Assembly: GCA_051453625.1 (NCBI GenBank)
Contig: JBOZIK010000001.1
Coordinates: forward strand, 248,728,688-248,792,687
Source of the DNA: Welwitschia mirabilis
Lineage: Eukaryota; Gnetophyta; Gnetopsida; Welwitschiales
Reading direction: 5' to 3'
Length of the DNA: 64,000 nt
The notes under the pieces were generated by a model that had not been told where the DNA came from, did no database searches, and saw only the letters and a list, made by a program, of their open reading frames with translations. Both the position numbers and the translations under genes were made by a program. Shown one piece after another: positions 47,280 to 58,802 of this stretch (position 1 is its first letter; every line of letters starts with the position of its first letter).

Positions 47280-48620
47280 AACTATATCTTAAATATAATA
47301 AACCAAGAAATTATAAACATAGATTTTATTTAGAAAACAAAGAGAAGTGTACTCTATTTAATCCTAGGGAAGGAGTAGTAGAATTCTTGGACAAAGGCCA
47401 CTAACAGGAGCAAAGGACTAGTAAAGGTCTTGTGATATAACCTCTTTATCCAAGAGAGTATCAAGGGGTACCATATGCTTGGACTTCAAGAAGAAATCAT
47501 GAAGTTACTAAACATTTATGGGCCAGCCATGGAGTAAGATAGGCTAACTTCAAGAAGAGTATAATGAAAGTGGTGAAAGAATGTAGTTGGTTCATAGGTA
47601 ATAACTAGAAAATGGTCTAGAGGCCAATAGAAATGATTAGTGGTAGAATGACTTAAGTACATTAGGGCTTCTTTAAAAAGGTAAAAAATGTAGAGAATAT
47701 GTTATAACTTCCTAACATCATTTCATGTTTTACTTAAAAGACATCAAGGATAGAGGAGCATTAAAGGGTATCTCATCTTCATAAGTTCTTTATCATTAAC
47801 AAGATATGGAAATAAATTTTTTCCATTGGAAGAGCCCTTCCTTGTTTGATGTTAGGTCATAGGCCACTCATCTATGAGTTGGAAAGGAATTACCCTAAAC
47901 ATAAGACTTTTAAATTTGAAAATGTGTTGGTCCTAAGACCAAATAATTAGTAGTAATTATAAAATATTTGAATCATAAGAAGATTTTAGAATGTGAAAAA
48001 TCTCTTACAGCCAATCTTTAAGACTTCTAAACTATGTACACAAATCAAAGAAAAACACTATGATTGTCAAACACTCAAAAACCCAAACTAAGGTAAGATT
48101 TTATATTATGGCAAAATCATATAGAATATTATAATTGAGAAAAAAAAATATCAAGTGATCCATATAAGAGGAGATCACCTACTAGAAAGAAAAATCAAAA
48201 ATAACTAAAGTAAGGTAATTAAACTCTAGATACTTTCACATCAACGCTTCTTAACATGAAGCTAAGAAAAATATAATAATATTCTTATAAGATTAAATTA
48301 ATGATGTGGACGTAAGTACTCATTATGTTTAGAAGCTCTACTAAGAATATGAACTAGCAAATACCTATTTATTAGAAAACCTTTTTCTAAGACATGTTTT
48401 AATGGAGGAAATTTTGGATATCATCAATTTGGAATCCAGTAATAAGTTTCCTATGCAAAATGATTAGAAATTTAAGTTTTTAATAGTTTACTAGGGTATA
48501 ATGTGGAAGATATCATGAACATTATTAAAATGAAAATTATGTGATCAATTTAGTACTCTCTTCAAATGAATCATTTATCTTTGGTACTTGCAAATCCAAA
48601 TAAAACATACATAAAAAACA
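47280..48620 (+). pseudogene. L1 ORF2 endonuclease and linker, decayed
   Basis: Apurinic-type endonuclease that nicks target DNA. Segments: GLQEEIMKLLNIYGPAMEQD (about 47480-47540), a later HSSMSWKGI block (47860-47890, equivalent of the conserved SDH region), and FKFENVL (about 47908-47930), equivalent to PFKFE-W at the end of the domain. The linker to RT follows: NINDVDVSTHYV and LANTYLLENLF (48300-48395), a VLMEEILDIIN segment, and a block near 48575-48600 equivalent to NATFI-LVPK before RT. Element F interrupts it about 20 residues later. Confidence 0.68.
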
Positions 48621-48840
48621 CCAGTATATGGAAGTTAACCAAAATGTCATACTCTAGAGAAGAATTCTAAATAGGAAGTTAGAAAATGGCTTTTAATCCA
48701 ACAAGAATAAAATTGAAATAATTTCTTTATTGTAGTTTTAGAATGATTAATTAATAAAAATGTAATAACATGATAAATTGATGCAATATGTAAACATGAG
48801 ATGAAAGTCTAGATGCAAACCCTAATTAAGTGCACCAACT

Positions 48841-50007
48841 TGTTGGCATTCAAGTTGGCCCTTATAATGTATATTAATCACAAATGACTATCACTTAATT
48901 ATAATATATATAAACTATGAGAAAGTTTAAAAAGTAATTTGAAACAACATTTTAATCAATATCTTTATTAATCAAAATGTTAACATCCTATTACAAAGAA
49001 AGAAATCCTTAATGAAGGACACATAGTCTAATGCCAGGAAATTCCATTTTCTATAGTTAGGGGAATCCCTTGCTCAAAATATTCCAATGTCATAAGTTAT
49101 TTCAACGATCCAACATGAGAAAAGAGGTATTTATGGATCCATGTCTAAAATTAGGATCACTGAAACATAGTAACAAATTATAATCAATCATATGAATGTT
49201 TTCATAGTCAATGAAGTTCGTTTTGAACTATCATCTTATAGGGTGTTATTTAGATGATAGAGTGAATGATAGTTAATCTTCTTTTATAATGTCTTCTTAT
49301 CCTTCATGTACCTTCTTGGTAAAATGATTGAGTGCCATCATTTCATGTAATTCTGTGTGTCATCAAGATAACCAAGTGGATGACTATCTATTTTGAATTT
49401 ATAAGTTCTATTTCTTCTATTCTTGCTAGTTGTCCTAGGTGTCATTTAGGTGATTAGGTGGATGACAAGTTAACTTAAGTATCCTCTACTTTCTTATGTC
49501 ATAATTGTATTTCCTCTTAGCATATAAAGATTTTTCCTATTAGAATTAATTTTTCTTCCTCTTTTACAAGTACATTGATTAAGATTGACATTCTTATAAA
49601 ATTAGTTATGTCTTTTAACTTAATTAACATATCCATATATTTGTCAAAGAAATTAAATCTGATGGTATACTTTGTCTACTTTGACAAGATGGGCAATTAC
49701 CAGTAGAAACCTAATTCCTCTATTATTGATCGTGTTCATCATCTTCTTAAGTGTCATCTAGATGACATGCTAGATTACAGTACCTTTTTGATCTTCTAGA
49801 CTTTTTAATCAACAACCATCATTCTAAACTAGATTCATGATGCTATGGTAAAGTTAAGAAGTTTGAAATATGTTTCAAAAAAAATCCATTAATTGTTAAA
49901 CATAGACTTGAAACATACTTTAAATATGATGTTAGATATCACTAATTTTACTTGCAAGATAGTTTTCCACTAAGAATTTGTTATAGATGTGAGTTAAATT
50001 AGAAAAA
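48841..50007 (-). repeat. Element F LTR, left copy
   Basis: Aligns with 53093-54336. Shared blocks are TTTATTTCTTCTAT, CCTCTTAGCATAT, ACAAGTACATT and GAAATATGT. On the minus strand its end CCAACA is followed by AGTTGGTGCAC (48830-48840), a possible decayed primer site. Confidence 0.75.
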
Positions 50008-51680
50008 GAATAAATCATAACACTGTGGAATAAAGGATCTTACATTATTAAACATATAATACATATTAATAATATATTCAAATTATGTATCATGAGAAAG
50101 ATATACACTAAATTCAAAATTATGATTCTAATTATAGGAAAAATATATTTTTAATAAGTAAATTCATTCCAATTTAAGTCAATCTTTTGATGATTATAAA
50201 ATTCCATCTTCATGAAGTAGATAAGTTCATCTCCGATTTTAAAGTTTTCTCAGGATGATTAAAATGAATAAGCTGAAAGTTTTATGGGATTTCAAATAGA
50301 AAGTAAAATCCAAGAAAACATTGAAATATTCATATCCTTAGTCCTAGTCTGTCAAGACCTAATACTTTATTTGAAAGAAAAATAAATGCAAATCTATTTT
50401 AAAATATTAAATTTATCTCTCTAGTTCTTTGTTCATATGCTAAATATAAAAAGTACAATTTATAACTTTAAATTTATGTATCTTAATGAATAGAAATAAA
50501 CAAATTGTATTAGAATGTATTATACTTGAAGTTAATTACTTACCAATAGTTCCTCATTCCCAATTAAAAATATATGGTTCTTAATCAATAGAACATCATG
50601 GTTCTATTTTAATATCATAAATGAAAATGATAATATACTAAAAAAAATTAAAATATCAGAGCTATAGTATCAAGCATTAACTTAAAAAATGATTTCATAT
50701 TAATAACACTTAATAATGTGATAATCATAACACACTTTAAGGTATAACTCTTTTACCTTGGATTCCTTCCATTATGGAGTGCTCATTTCTGAATCACAGG
50801 CCATTCTTTTTTTATAAGAAGTAGGACTTGTCAAAGAAGATATATTGTTAAGTAACTTTACCCTATTTTGGTAATCCTCAAGATATATTAGGAGTGATTA
50901 TCAAAAGTTATTTTATAATATAAATTGATATTTAACTTTTCTTTTCATAATTCTTTCTCTTTTTCTTTTTTATTTCTTTTCCAGAAATACGAAAATATAT
51001 TTATTTATTATCAAAGTACTAATAACTTGTAGCCTTAACAAAAATGAAGTTGATTAAGAGATAAAACATATAATATGAGAAAATTAATTATGTACATTTT
51101 ACTCTCCTATAATGAGAGTTCATGGGCACTTCAATGCCTTTAAATTAGTTAAAATGCAATTGATCATCTATAAATTTCAAAATCTTGAAGTGATTAAATA
51201 TAGTATATGATAAAAAACTAAAGTAAAATAAAATTATGAAATGTTGAAAAAGAGAAGCTATCTAAATAATTACATTTACACAAGGGTAAGTGGTGGATAT
51301 CTCTGCAAAAAAAGAGACTCCACTAAATCAATTTCTATAAGTAAAATGTACTCCCTTTATTTCCATTTATTCCTATGTAAAAAAGATATATATTTTAACA
51401 TAGTTATTACATTATAATGTTTCAGAAAAATAAGGACCAAACTATATGAAAATCAATTGATAGAACATTAAATGTATATGATCATTTTTGAGTAAAATTA
51501 ATTAGTACAAACAAAAAGAAATTAATAATAGCTTAATAACATAAATTTCACAATATAAATAAGAGATAAAGAATTAATAAATTTCATTGAAAAATGATCT
51601 CTTATCAAATTGATATAAAGCATTATTATCATTTCATGATTTATTAATGATACTACTCAAAGAATAGATCTACGAAATTT
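50008..51680 (-). other. Element F interior, non-coding
   Basis: AT-rich, stops in all frames, no polyprotein domain seen. Confidence 0.5.
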
Positions 51681-52960
51681 TTGATGTCTTCATAGAATGA
51701 TTAATTAGGAAATATTAGCAAGGATAAGGATCTTCCTAACATTCAACTTAAGAAATGGACTTTCATTAATAAGGTAATGCTTTTTCAAATTTAATACATT
51801 AAGAAATTCCAAATCACATTTTTTAGAAGTAGGAGATAATGTAAAATTGGGATCAAAAGAAAGAATAGTATTTACATTTTACTTGAAATCATAAGTGAGA
51901 GAGTTGGAGGAACATTTTGCATAGGATTAAACTTTTCAAGTTTAATTTCTTGATGAAATGTAAGAATTTTATCCTCTAGTTTTGTTAAATCTCTATAAGT
52001 TCTTTCTTATTCTCCTTTCTTTCATTATTTAAATCATCATGTTATTGAATATTATCATTCTTCAAATCACTAGATTTTATAACAATCTCACAAATAGAAA
52101 TGTAATCATTATATTCATCATAAGTTTAAAAAAATTTAGATTTATCATGAAGTGAACCCTCTATTTCATGTTGATTTTGTAATAGAAGTGCATATTGGGG
52201 ATATAATTTGGAATCTCTATACCATCATCTAATGAATTATCATCCTCATCATTATTGTTTGATTGGTAACTTAAAATTTGATTATCATCATATTGGATGT
52301 CTTCTATTGGATATGGACCGTCTAAATTTTCATCATCAAAAATAGAATTCACTACTATGTATAGCAAATTTGATGTTTCCCTTCTCATTCTCAAGGTAAG
52401 AGGTAGTAGAAATAATGGTAGAGGCTTGAGAATGTTGTGTTGAAAAAGAACCTTAAGATAGTTGATTTTGTAACACTATTTGTTGAAGTACTGATATCGG
52501 ATTTGTAGTGTTATTATTTGGGTTTTCAATGCTTTTGTTGGTACTCTCTTTTATTTCATTAAGTTCTTTTATTGAGTTATGAAGTAAGTCATCTTGGTTG
52601 GAAGAACTTCGTGGATATATAAAATCTATTTCTTCTTCATTTTCTTCTATGAAAATTAGTTGAGGTATGCCAAATCATTTATAAAATTCCTTTCTAAATG
52701 AGGTAGGAGTTCTAAAATGTTGAAAATCTTCATTATTGTTCTTACATGAAGGCTAAAAGAAGAAGGAGAAGAAGAGAGGTTCAAAGGAAAAAGGGTTCCA
52801 ATTTCTAGTTTTAACATCCTTTTTTATTGATCATTCTCCTTTTGTAAATATTTCATATAATTCTATTTTACTATTATTGGCAAAATTAAAGTTTTTTTTT
52901 TTAAGAAAACATTTCTTAAAGGGAGTTTTTATCATTATCTATAGAAATGGATGAGAAAAA
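51681..52960 (-). pseudogene. Element F ORF region, unrecognised
   Basis: On the minus strand frames stay partly open for about 1.2 kb next to the 53.1 kb LTR, the place of gag. Segments: EENEEEIDFIYPRSSSNQDD, IKELNEIKESTNKSIENPNN, ISVLQQIVLQNQL (one frame), then after a frame change the open stretch 52394-52161 with DDENLDGPYPIEDIQYDDNQ and NNNDEDDNSLDDGIEI. Composition is very acidic and rich in Asn and Ser. No knuckle, protease or RT follows. It could be a diverged gag or an element-specific protein; I do not recognise it. Confidence 0.45.
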
Positions 52961-53092
52961 TAAAACAAGAATAATTAAGTTGAATAGTAAATAAGATAAT
53001 CATTAGGATCTTTCAAAGCATAATATGAAGATCAATATTACCAACCAAACATTTAGAAATACCAAAAGCATGAGGTAAATATAAATTTTTGA

Positions 53093-54336
53093 TGGTGATT
53101 CCATGGATCGATATAAGTGCAAAGAATGAGCCTAAAATAGTAGTCTTTGAGTTAATACATGGAAATAACAATAACATGAAAACAAAAAAATTTTATTCCT
53201 ATGATGATCCCCTATGACTTCTTATTCCCCAAATGTCTTTGAGTTCTTCTCTACAACTAGGTAATACCTTAGTCAAAATACTTCAATGTCACAAGTGATT
53301 TCTATGCATCTAAGATGATGAATGAGTAATCTAAGTGGGGTATTTATGAATTTTGATTAATAATTAGGGTTTTTGAAGAGTAGTAATAGACTATAATCCA
53401 TCATATTAATGATTTCATAACTAATGAAATCCATTTTACATTCATTAGGATTGGTATTCACATGGATGTTATTTGGATGATAGGGTGGATGATAATTGAT
53501 CTTATTTTTTAAAGACTTCTTATCCTCAACATGTCTTCTTGGTAAGATGGTTAAGTTTCATGCATTTGATGCCATATTAGCTATTATTTAGATAACCAAG
53601 TGAATTACTATCAGTTGTGAATATATAAGTTTTATTTCTTCTATCCTTGTAGTTGTCTCAGGTGTCATCTAGTTGTGAATATATTAGCTTTCCTCTTAGC
53701 ATATGAAGCTTTATCCTACTATAATTAATTCTTTTTAAACTTGTACAAGTACATTAATTAATATTGACATTCTTCTAAACTTGGTTATGACTTCTTAGTT
53801 AATTAAAAGATCCCTATATCTTCCAAATGAGTTGAATTTGATATTATATCCTGTTAGCTTCTAATTCCATCTTTAGAATGTGATTTAGCTACTCCAATGG
53901 CCATCATCCACTATAGTATCATTCAAATGATAGGGTAAATGATTGTCAAAAGAAATCTAATTCCTCGATTATTAAATCACTTAGTTATTCCCTTGAGTAT
54001 CGTCTAGGTAATATGATGGTCAACACTCTTTTTTTCATATTTTAGCTTTTCTGATCATCAATCATTATTTTGAACTAATTTTATGATGCTTGAATAAGTT
54101 AATAAGTTTGAAATATGTCTTAAAGATAAGACATTAATGACTAGAAATGTTGGAAATTTTTCATTCTTTGTTCATCACTATGGCTATTCCTCTTTTGTTC
54201 TTATTTGTTCAAAAACTCGTTCATGTAGACATGAAACATACTCTAAACATGATGTAAAATATTATTAATTTAACTTATAATGGATATCATCAAAAAAATA
54301 TTTTTAGTATGTTACATGTTCAATCACTATGAAAAT
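53093..54336 (-). repeat. Element F LTR, right copy
   Basis: Partner of 48841-50007. The right boundary is set by comparison with LTR-b and by where L1 RT resumes, so it is uncertain by about 20 bp. Confidence 0.72.
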
Positions 54337-56046
54337 ATAGTCCTAGTTCTTATTATAAAAAATAACATCATTTAATCCCTAGTACATTACTACCTCATTA
54401 GTCTTTGCATCATCTTATATAATATTATTTTCAAGACCTCGGCTCATCATATAGAATCCCTACTTCCAAACATCATAGAGTAAAATAAATCAGGGTTCAT
54501 CTTAAAAAGGTACATATGGGATAATCTCATTACTACTTTTGAGGTAATCCACTAGGAATTACAATAAAAACTAGGAATGAAAATACTAAACCTAGATATG
54601 TTTAAATTCTAGGACTAGGTAAGCTAGAGTAGTTTAGATTTCATCCTTGAGTAATTAGACTTTTTATAATAGTTTAGAAAGCTTTTAGTTATATCTTAAG
54701 CACCACTAGATTTAAGATACACTTGTAGGGAAAAGTCTCTAATAGATTTTTCCTGAGTAGATGGGTTCAGCACGTGACCTACTATTCCCCTATCTTTTCA
54801 TCATATTCCAAACAGTATTAATAAAGTTTTAAGAAAAACTGACATAAAACATGTTCTATTCTAAAATATGTAGTTCTTAAATTACATCAATGATATGATC
54901 ATCTTCTTGAAAGCCTATATTCCAAAAGTTTATAAGTTGAAGAGAGTCCTGAGAGTTTTTGAGAAAATGATAGGTATTAAAGAAAATGAGGAAAAAAATA
55001 GGCTCATTATAATTAATTATCTAGATAAAAGATCAAATAGAATACAACAAATTTTAAGATGTATAAAATAAATTATTTCCATCTATTATTTGATAAAACC
55101 TTTATTTATAAGAAGGAAGAAAGCAGAATTGTGGCATCCAATTCTTTGCAAAATACAATCAAAACTAGCAACATAGATAGAAAAGTTTATATCATTTACG
55201 GGAAAGCTGATGTTTGCCAAAGTAATCCTTGGTAGCATTCCTCTTTACATGATGATAATTCTTTCATTGCTAGTTAATAATTTAAATCATATCAACTACA
55301 TCATTAAGAATTTTCTTTAAATAAGATTAGAGGAAAGAACTATAATTTATCTCATATCCTAGGTTAAGGTAGTCTAACCTAAACAAGTTGTAACATGTGG
55401 CCTTCATAACACTTAGTATCAAGCTTAGATCTTAAAAGGTGAACTTGCTTAGAAGGTATGCACAAATGAAGAAAAGATCTAGTAAAATGTATGAAGAAAA
55501 AACATGAAAGGCTTTAGCATGACTTGGAAATGGTTTCAACCATCTAAAAAAGTATTAATTAGGGCTGGACTTACCTATAATCCCTAGGTAGATGGACTTT
55601 TATGGGAGGTAAAATTCCAATTAAGAGCCTTCCTTATATAAAGAAGAATCATAACTATAATCAAGAAAATATTTCTTGCCCTAAATTAACAGTTCTAAGA
55701 AAATAAATGGAGTGAATTTAAGAGTTTATAGAGAATAGGACATTAGATCTATTCTAGGGGTACTTCTTAGACGGCATTAATGAAGGAGATAGACAAGTCA
55801 TAAGGTATCCTGATTAATCATCTCTCTAAGATAAGGAGAAAAACTAGATAAACTAAAGTTTGAAGATATCAATGGCTTAAGATAAAACTCTCACTTAGTT
55901 TCATGTTTTTTTGAATAAGACCCATAGTGGAAAACCTATGGCACCTCTACTATAGGCCTAAATTCAAGTTCTTTTTATGCCTAAATTAGCATTAATGCCT
56001 CTTTACCCAATATTTTCTTAGTAAGAGAGGATTCAATATGGTCTTT
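54337..56046 (+). pseudogene. L1 ORF2 reverse transcriptase, decayed
   Basis: RT after the F insertion: ISLCIILYNIIFKTSAHHIE, SLLPNIIE, NKSGFILKRYIWDNLITTFE (54395-54555), then DFILE, STTRF-IHL-GK and an RGVRQGDPLSP equivalent (about 54760-54810). The FADD box is YIND at 54883-54894, first aspartate changed to Asn. Next are LKRVLRVFEKMIGIKENEEK, ELWHPILCKIQSKLAT, KFISFTGKLMFAKVILGSIP and LYMM (54930-55250), then NYIIKNFL and a GLGLHNTRYQA equivalent (about 55400). The pattern is that of plant L1. Confidence 0.83.
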
Positions 56047-56146
56047 NNNNNNNNNNNNNNNNNNNNNNNNNNNNNNNNNNNNNNNNNNNNNNNNNNNNNN
56101 NNNNNNNNNNNNNNNNNNNNNNNNNNNNNNNNNNNNNNNNNNNNNN
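56047..56146. other. Assembly gap (100 N)
   Basis: Between the L1 RT thumb region and the zf-RVT finger. Confidence 0.93.
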
Positions 56147-56235
56147 TCTTTGAATGTAATCTTTGTTACAAATCAACTAAATCTTTAAGATACATTTCTT
56201 TGGAATGCAAGTTTAAATGGGGAATTACTAATTTT
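56147..56235 (+). pseudogene. L1 zf-RVT zinc finger, decayed
   Basis: Reads ECNLCYKSTKSLRYISLECK, the C-x2-C...H...C pattern found after plant L1 RT domains, with the histidine replaced by Tyr. Confidence 0.75.
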
Positions 56236-58797
56236 ATATGAAGGATTGAGGGGAAACCACCTTCAAGATAAGAAGAACTTTTATATGATGCTATTACACC
56301 ATCTAAGAAAAATGACATAGCACTTCATTTTAATTATTTTATCATCTATAGTTGGAGCAGAAGTGTTATACCTTTAACCTAGGGACTTCTTCCTCCCTCT
56401 TTCACATTCTTATCAATGATATTTCCACCATTAAAAATTAAGAGAAGTAAGAGATTTATAAACAAAAAGCTTGATGGTTTATAAAACTTTCCATCATGAA
56501 CGACATAATCATTTAGAGCTTAAAAACTCACTAGCCTTCCAGCATCTCATAAAGAAAGGATAGATGAACTATTACATAAAAGTGCAATCATGCCCTAGGA
56601 ATTAGTTTTAATATGCTCCATACTTGAAACAACAATTCCACCACCATAGAAAGCCACAAAATTACCCTTATAAAGGACATGATGGTAGAGGCATTCGGGC
56701 TTAAGCATAAAGAGAAAATATCATAAGGTAATGCTTCCAAATTATGANNNNNNNNNNNNNNNNNNNNNNNNNNNNNNNNNNNNNNNNNNNNNNNNNNNNN
56801 NNNNNNNNNNNNNNNNNNNNNNNNNNNNNNNNNNNNNNNNNNNNNNNNNNNNNNNNNNNNNNNNNNNNNNNNNNNNNNNNNNNNNNNNNNNNNNNNNNNN
56901 NNNNNNNNNNNNNNNNNNNNNNNNNNNNNNNNNNNNNNNNNNNNNNNNNNNNNNNNNNNNNNNNNNNNNNNNNNNNNNNNNNNNNNNNNNNNNNNNNNNN
57001 NNNNNNNNNNNNNNNNNNNNNNNNNNNNNNNNNNNNNNNNNNNNNNNNNNNNNNNNNNNNNNNNNNNNNNNNNNNNNNNNNNNNNNNNNNNNNNNNNNNN
57101 NNNNNNNNNNNNNNNNNNNNNNNNNNNNNNNNNNNNNNNNNNNNNNNNNNNNNNNNNNNNNNNNNNNNNNNNNNNNNNNNNNNNNNNNNNNNNNNNNNNN
57201 NNNNNNNNNNNNNNNNNNNNNNNNNNNNNNNNNNNNNNNNNNNNNNNNNNNNNNNNNNNNNNNNNNNNNNNNNNNNNNNNNNNNNNNNNNNNNNNNNNNN
57301 NNNNNNNNNNNNNNNNNNNNNNNNNNNNNNNNNNNNNNNNNNNNNNNNNNNNNNNNNNNNNNNNNNNNNNNNNNNNNNNNNNNNNNNNNNNNNNNNNNNN
57401 NNNNNNNNNNNNNNNNNNNNNNNNNNNNNNNGAGAAAATATCATAAGGTAATGCTTCCAAATGATGAATGAATGACTCATTATTCTAATTAGGTGAATAA
57501 GCCATCCAAAACCAAAGGGAAGGCTTAGTTCACCTCAGTTGGAAAGTAATTATTAGATTTTCACTAATATCTAATGTAGTATTTCACCCTCAGTTCTAAT
57601 GTAGTAAATGTTTTTGGCTTTTTCTTTTATCTTTTGTATGGTTCCTACCTAAGAAAACGTTGCAACACAATTTGCATCTTGTTATTTCTAGCTGTAGGAA
57701 TTGTGAAGTACCTTGAAATTATAATTAGAAAACATTTTCATAATGTGGCTTAAATAGACTTGGTAGGCCCCTTAGTAAGTCATGCAATTGGCACAGTTAT
57801 TAAGACTCACACAAGAGATAAAAATGGTTACAATGGAGGAAATGGACTTACTGGGTAGCCCAATTATACATCAACCTTTCCTAAAGCATTCAAAGATACA
57901 AATAGAGAATAAGCCAAGGGGCCTTCCCTTAGTGGACTTCCTATAGAGTACTAACCCCAAGTCGATTCAATCACAAGTACTGAAGAAGGTATCTAGGAGA
58001 GCCCATAAAATAAAATCCCCTTAAGAAATACTTCACAATCTAATGTAGAGGCCTTAAATCAAAGAAAATAGAACATTAAATAATCTTATAAGAGAATAAT
58101 TTAAGGGGGAAAGGGGAGGAGAAGATGGGAAATAAAAAAAGTGTAGAACTTTAGGTAGTCCTTTTTCACAACAATGATCAAAGCATTTTTTGGTATGCTA
58201 AAGTAATGAGGAATTTGCTAATAATTTCCTAAGGTTTTCAATGTTCTAAGTAGAATTATTATACCTAGACCTTTTCTTAAACATCCCAAACTTAAGCCTC
58301 TCTTAGCTCATCTCCTTCTGTATTCTTATAATGTGCCCCTAAGATGAAGGACCTATATCCTTCAATCTTAGATCCTCCTTATTTATTTTTACACTTGGAT
58401 TTATTCTTACCTCTTCCTCCTCCTGTTATCTTATCCTTCTATACCTGAGATTATGTATATTATTCTTTCCAATCTTTCCTAGTCTTTGGATCTCATTCCC
58501 CACATCTCCATAACACTTTCTCAGCCATTCATAAAATTATGTTCTCATGCATTGTGTCCCTTCTTCCTTATCTACCAAATTAATCTAGATATATAACTTC
58601 TACTGACTAATGACTCAGACCTTAAGCTGGACCTAAGTCAACTAGTAGTAGAGGATATGAATCCACACTCCCTAGTGCACTCTCGACACATGGAATAATA
58701 TTTAAATCCAAGTAGGTTTTCTCCTAAAATATCCTTTAATAACAAGCAAAAATACTAAATCATGTCATGATATTGTATCAAGATCAATGCACATTGT
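56236..58797 (+). pseudogene. L1 C-terminal region, poorly preserved
   Basis: No confident domain. It includes a 684-N gap (56748-57431). Sequence continues to the target duplication of solo LTR G at 58798-58802. Confidence 0.45.
56748..57431. other. Assembly gap (684 N) with duplicated flanks
   Basis: The 32 bases 56712-56743 (starting GAGAAAATATCATAAGG) are repeated at 57432-57463 with no mismatch. The gap may hold little or no real sequence, or a collapsed tandem repeat. Confidence 0.88.
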
Positions 58798-58802
58798 ACC
58801 AC

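Larger units (their letters stand above)
48621..54336 (-). mobile_element. Element F: minus-strand LTR element inserted in L1, probably non-autonomous
   Basis: Two direct repeats of about 1.2 kb (48841-50007 and 53093-54336) enclose 3.1 kb with only one unclear ORF region on the minus strand. Their high-coordinate ends (ACTAATTTTACTTGCAAGATA) resemble the start side of LTR-b and LTR-c, so F is a distant B-family relative. L1 RT sequence stops near 48620 and resumes after 54336. The 220 bp between 48621 and 48840 is not L1 and may be leader sequence: AACAAGAATAA occurs about 130 bp from both LTRs. That would make F a truncated tandem like C/D. No target duplication was found. Confidence 0.68.
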
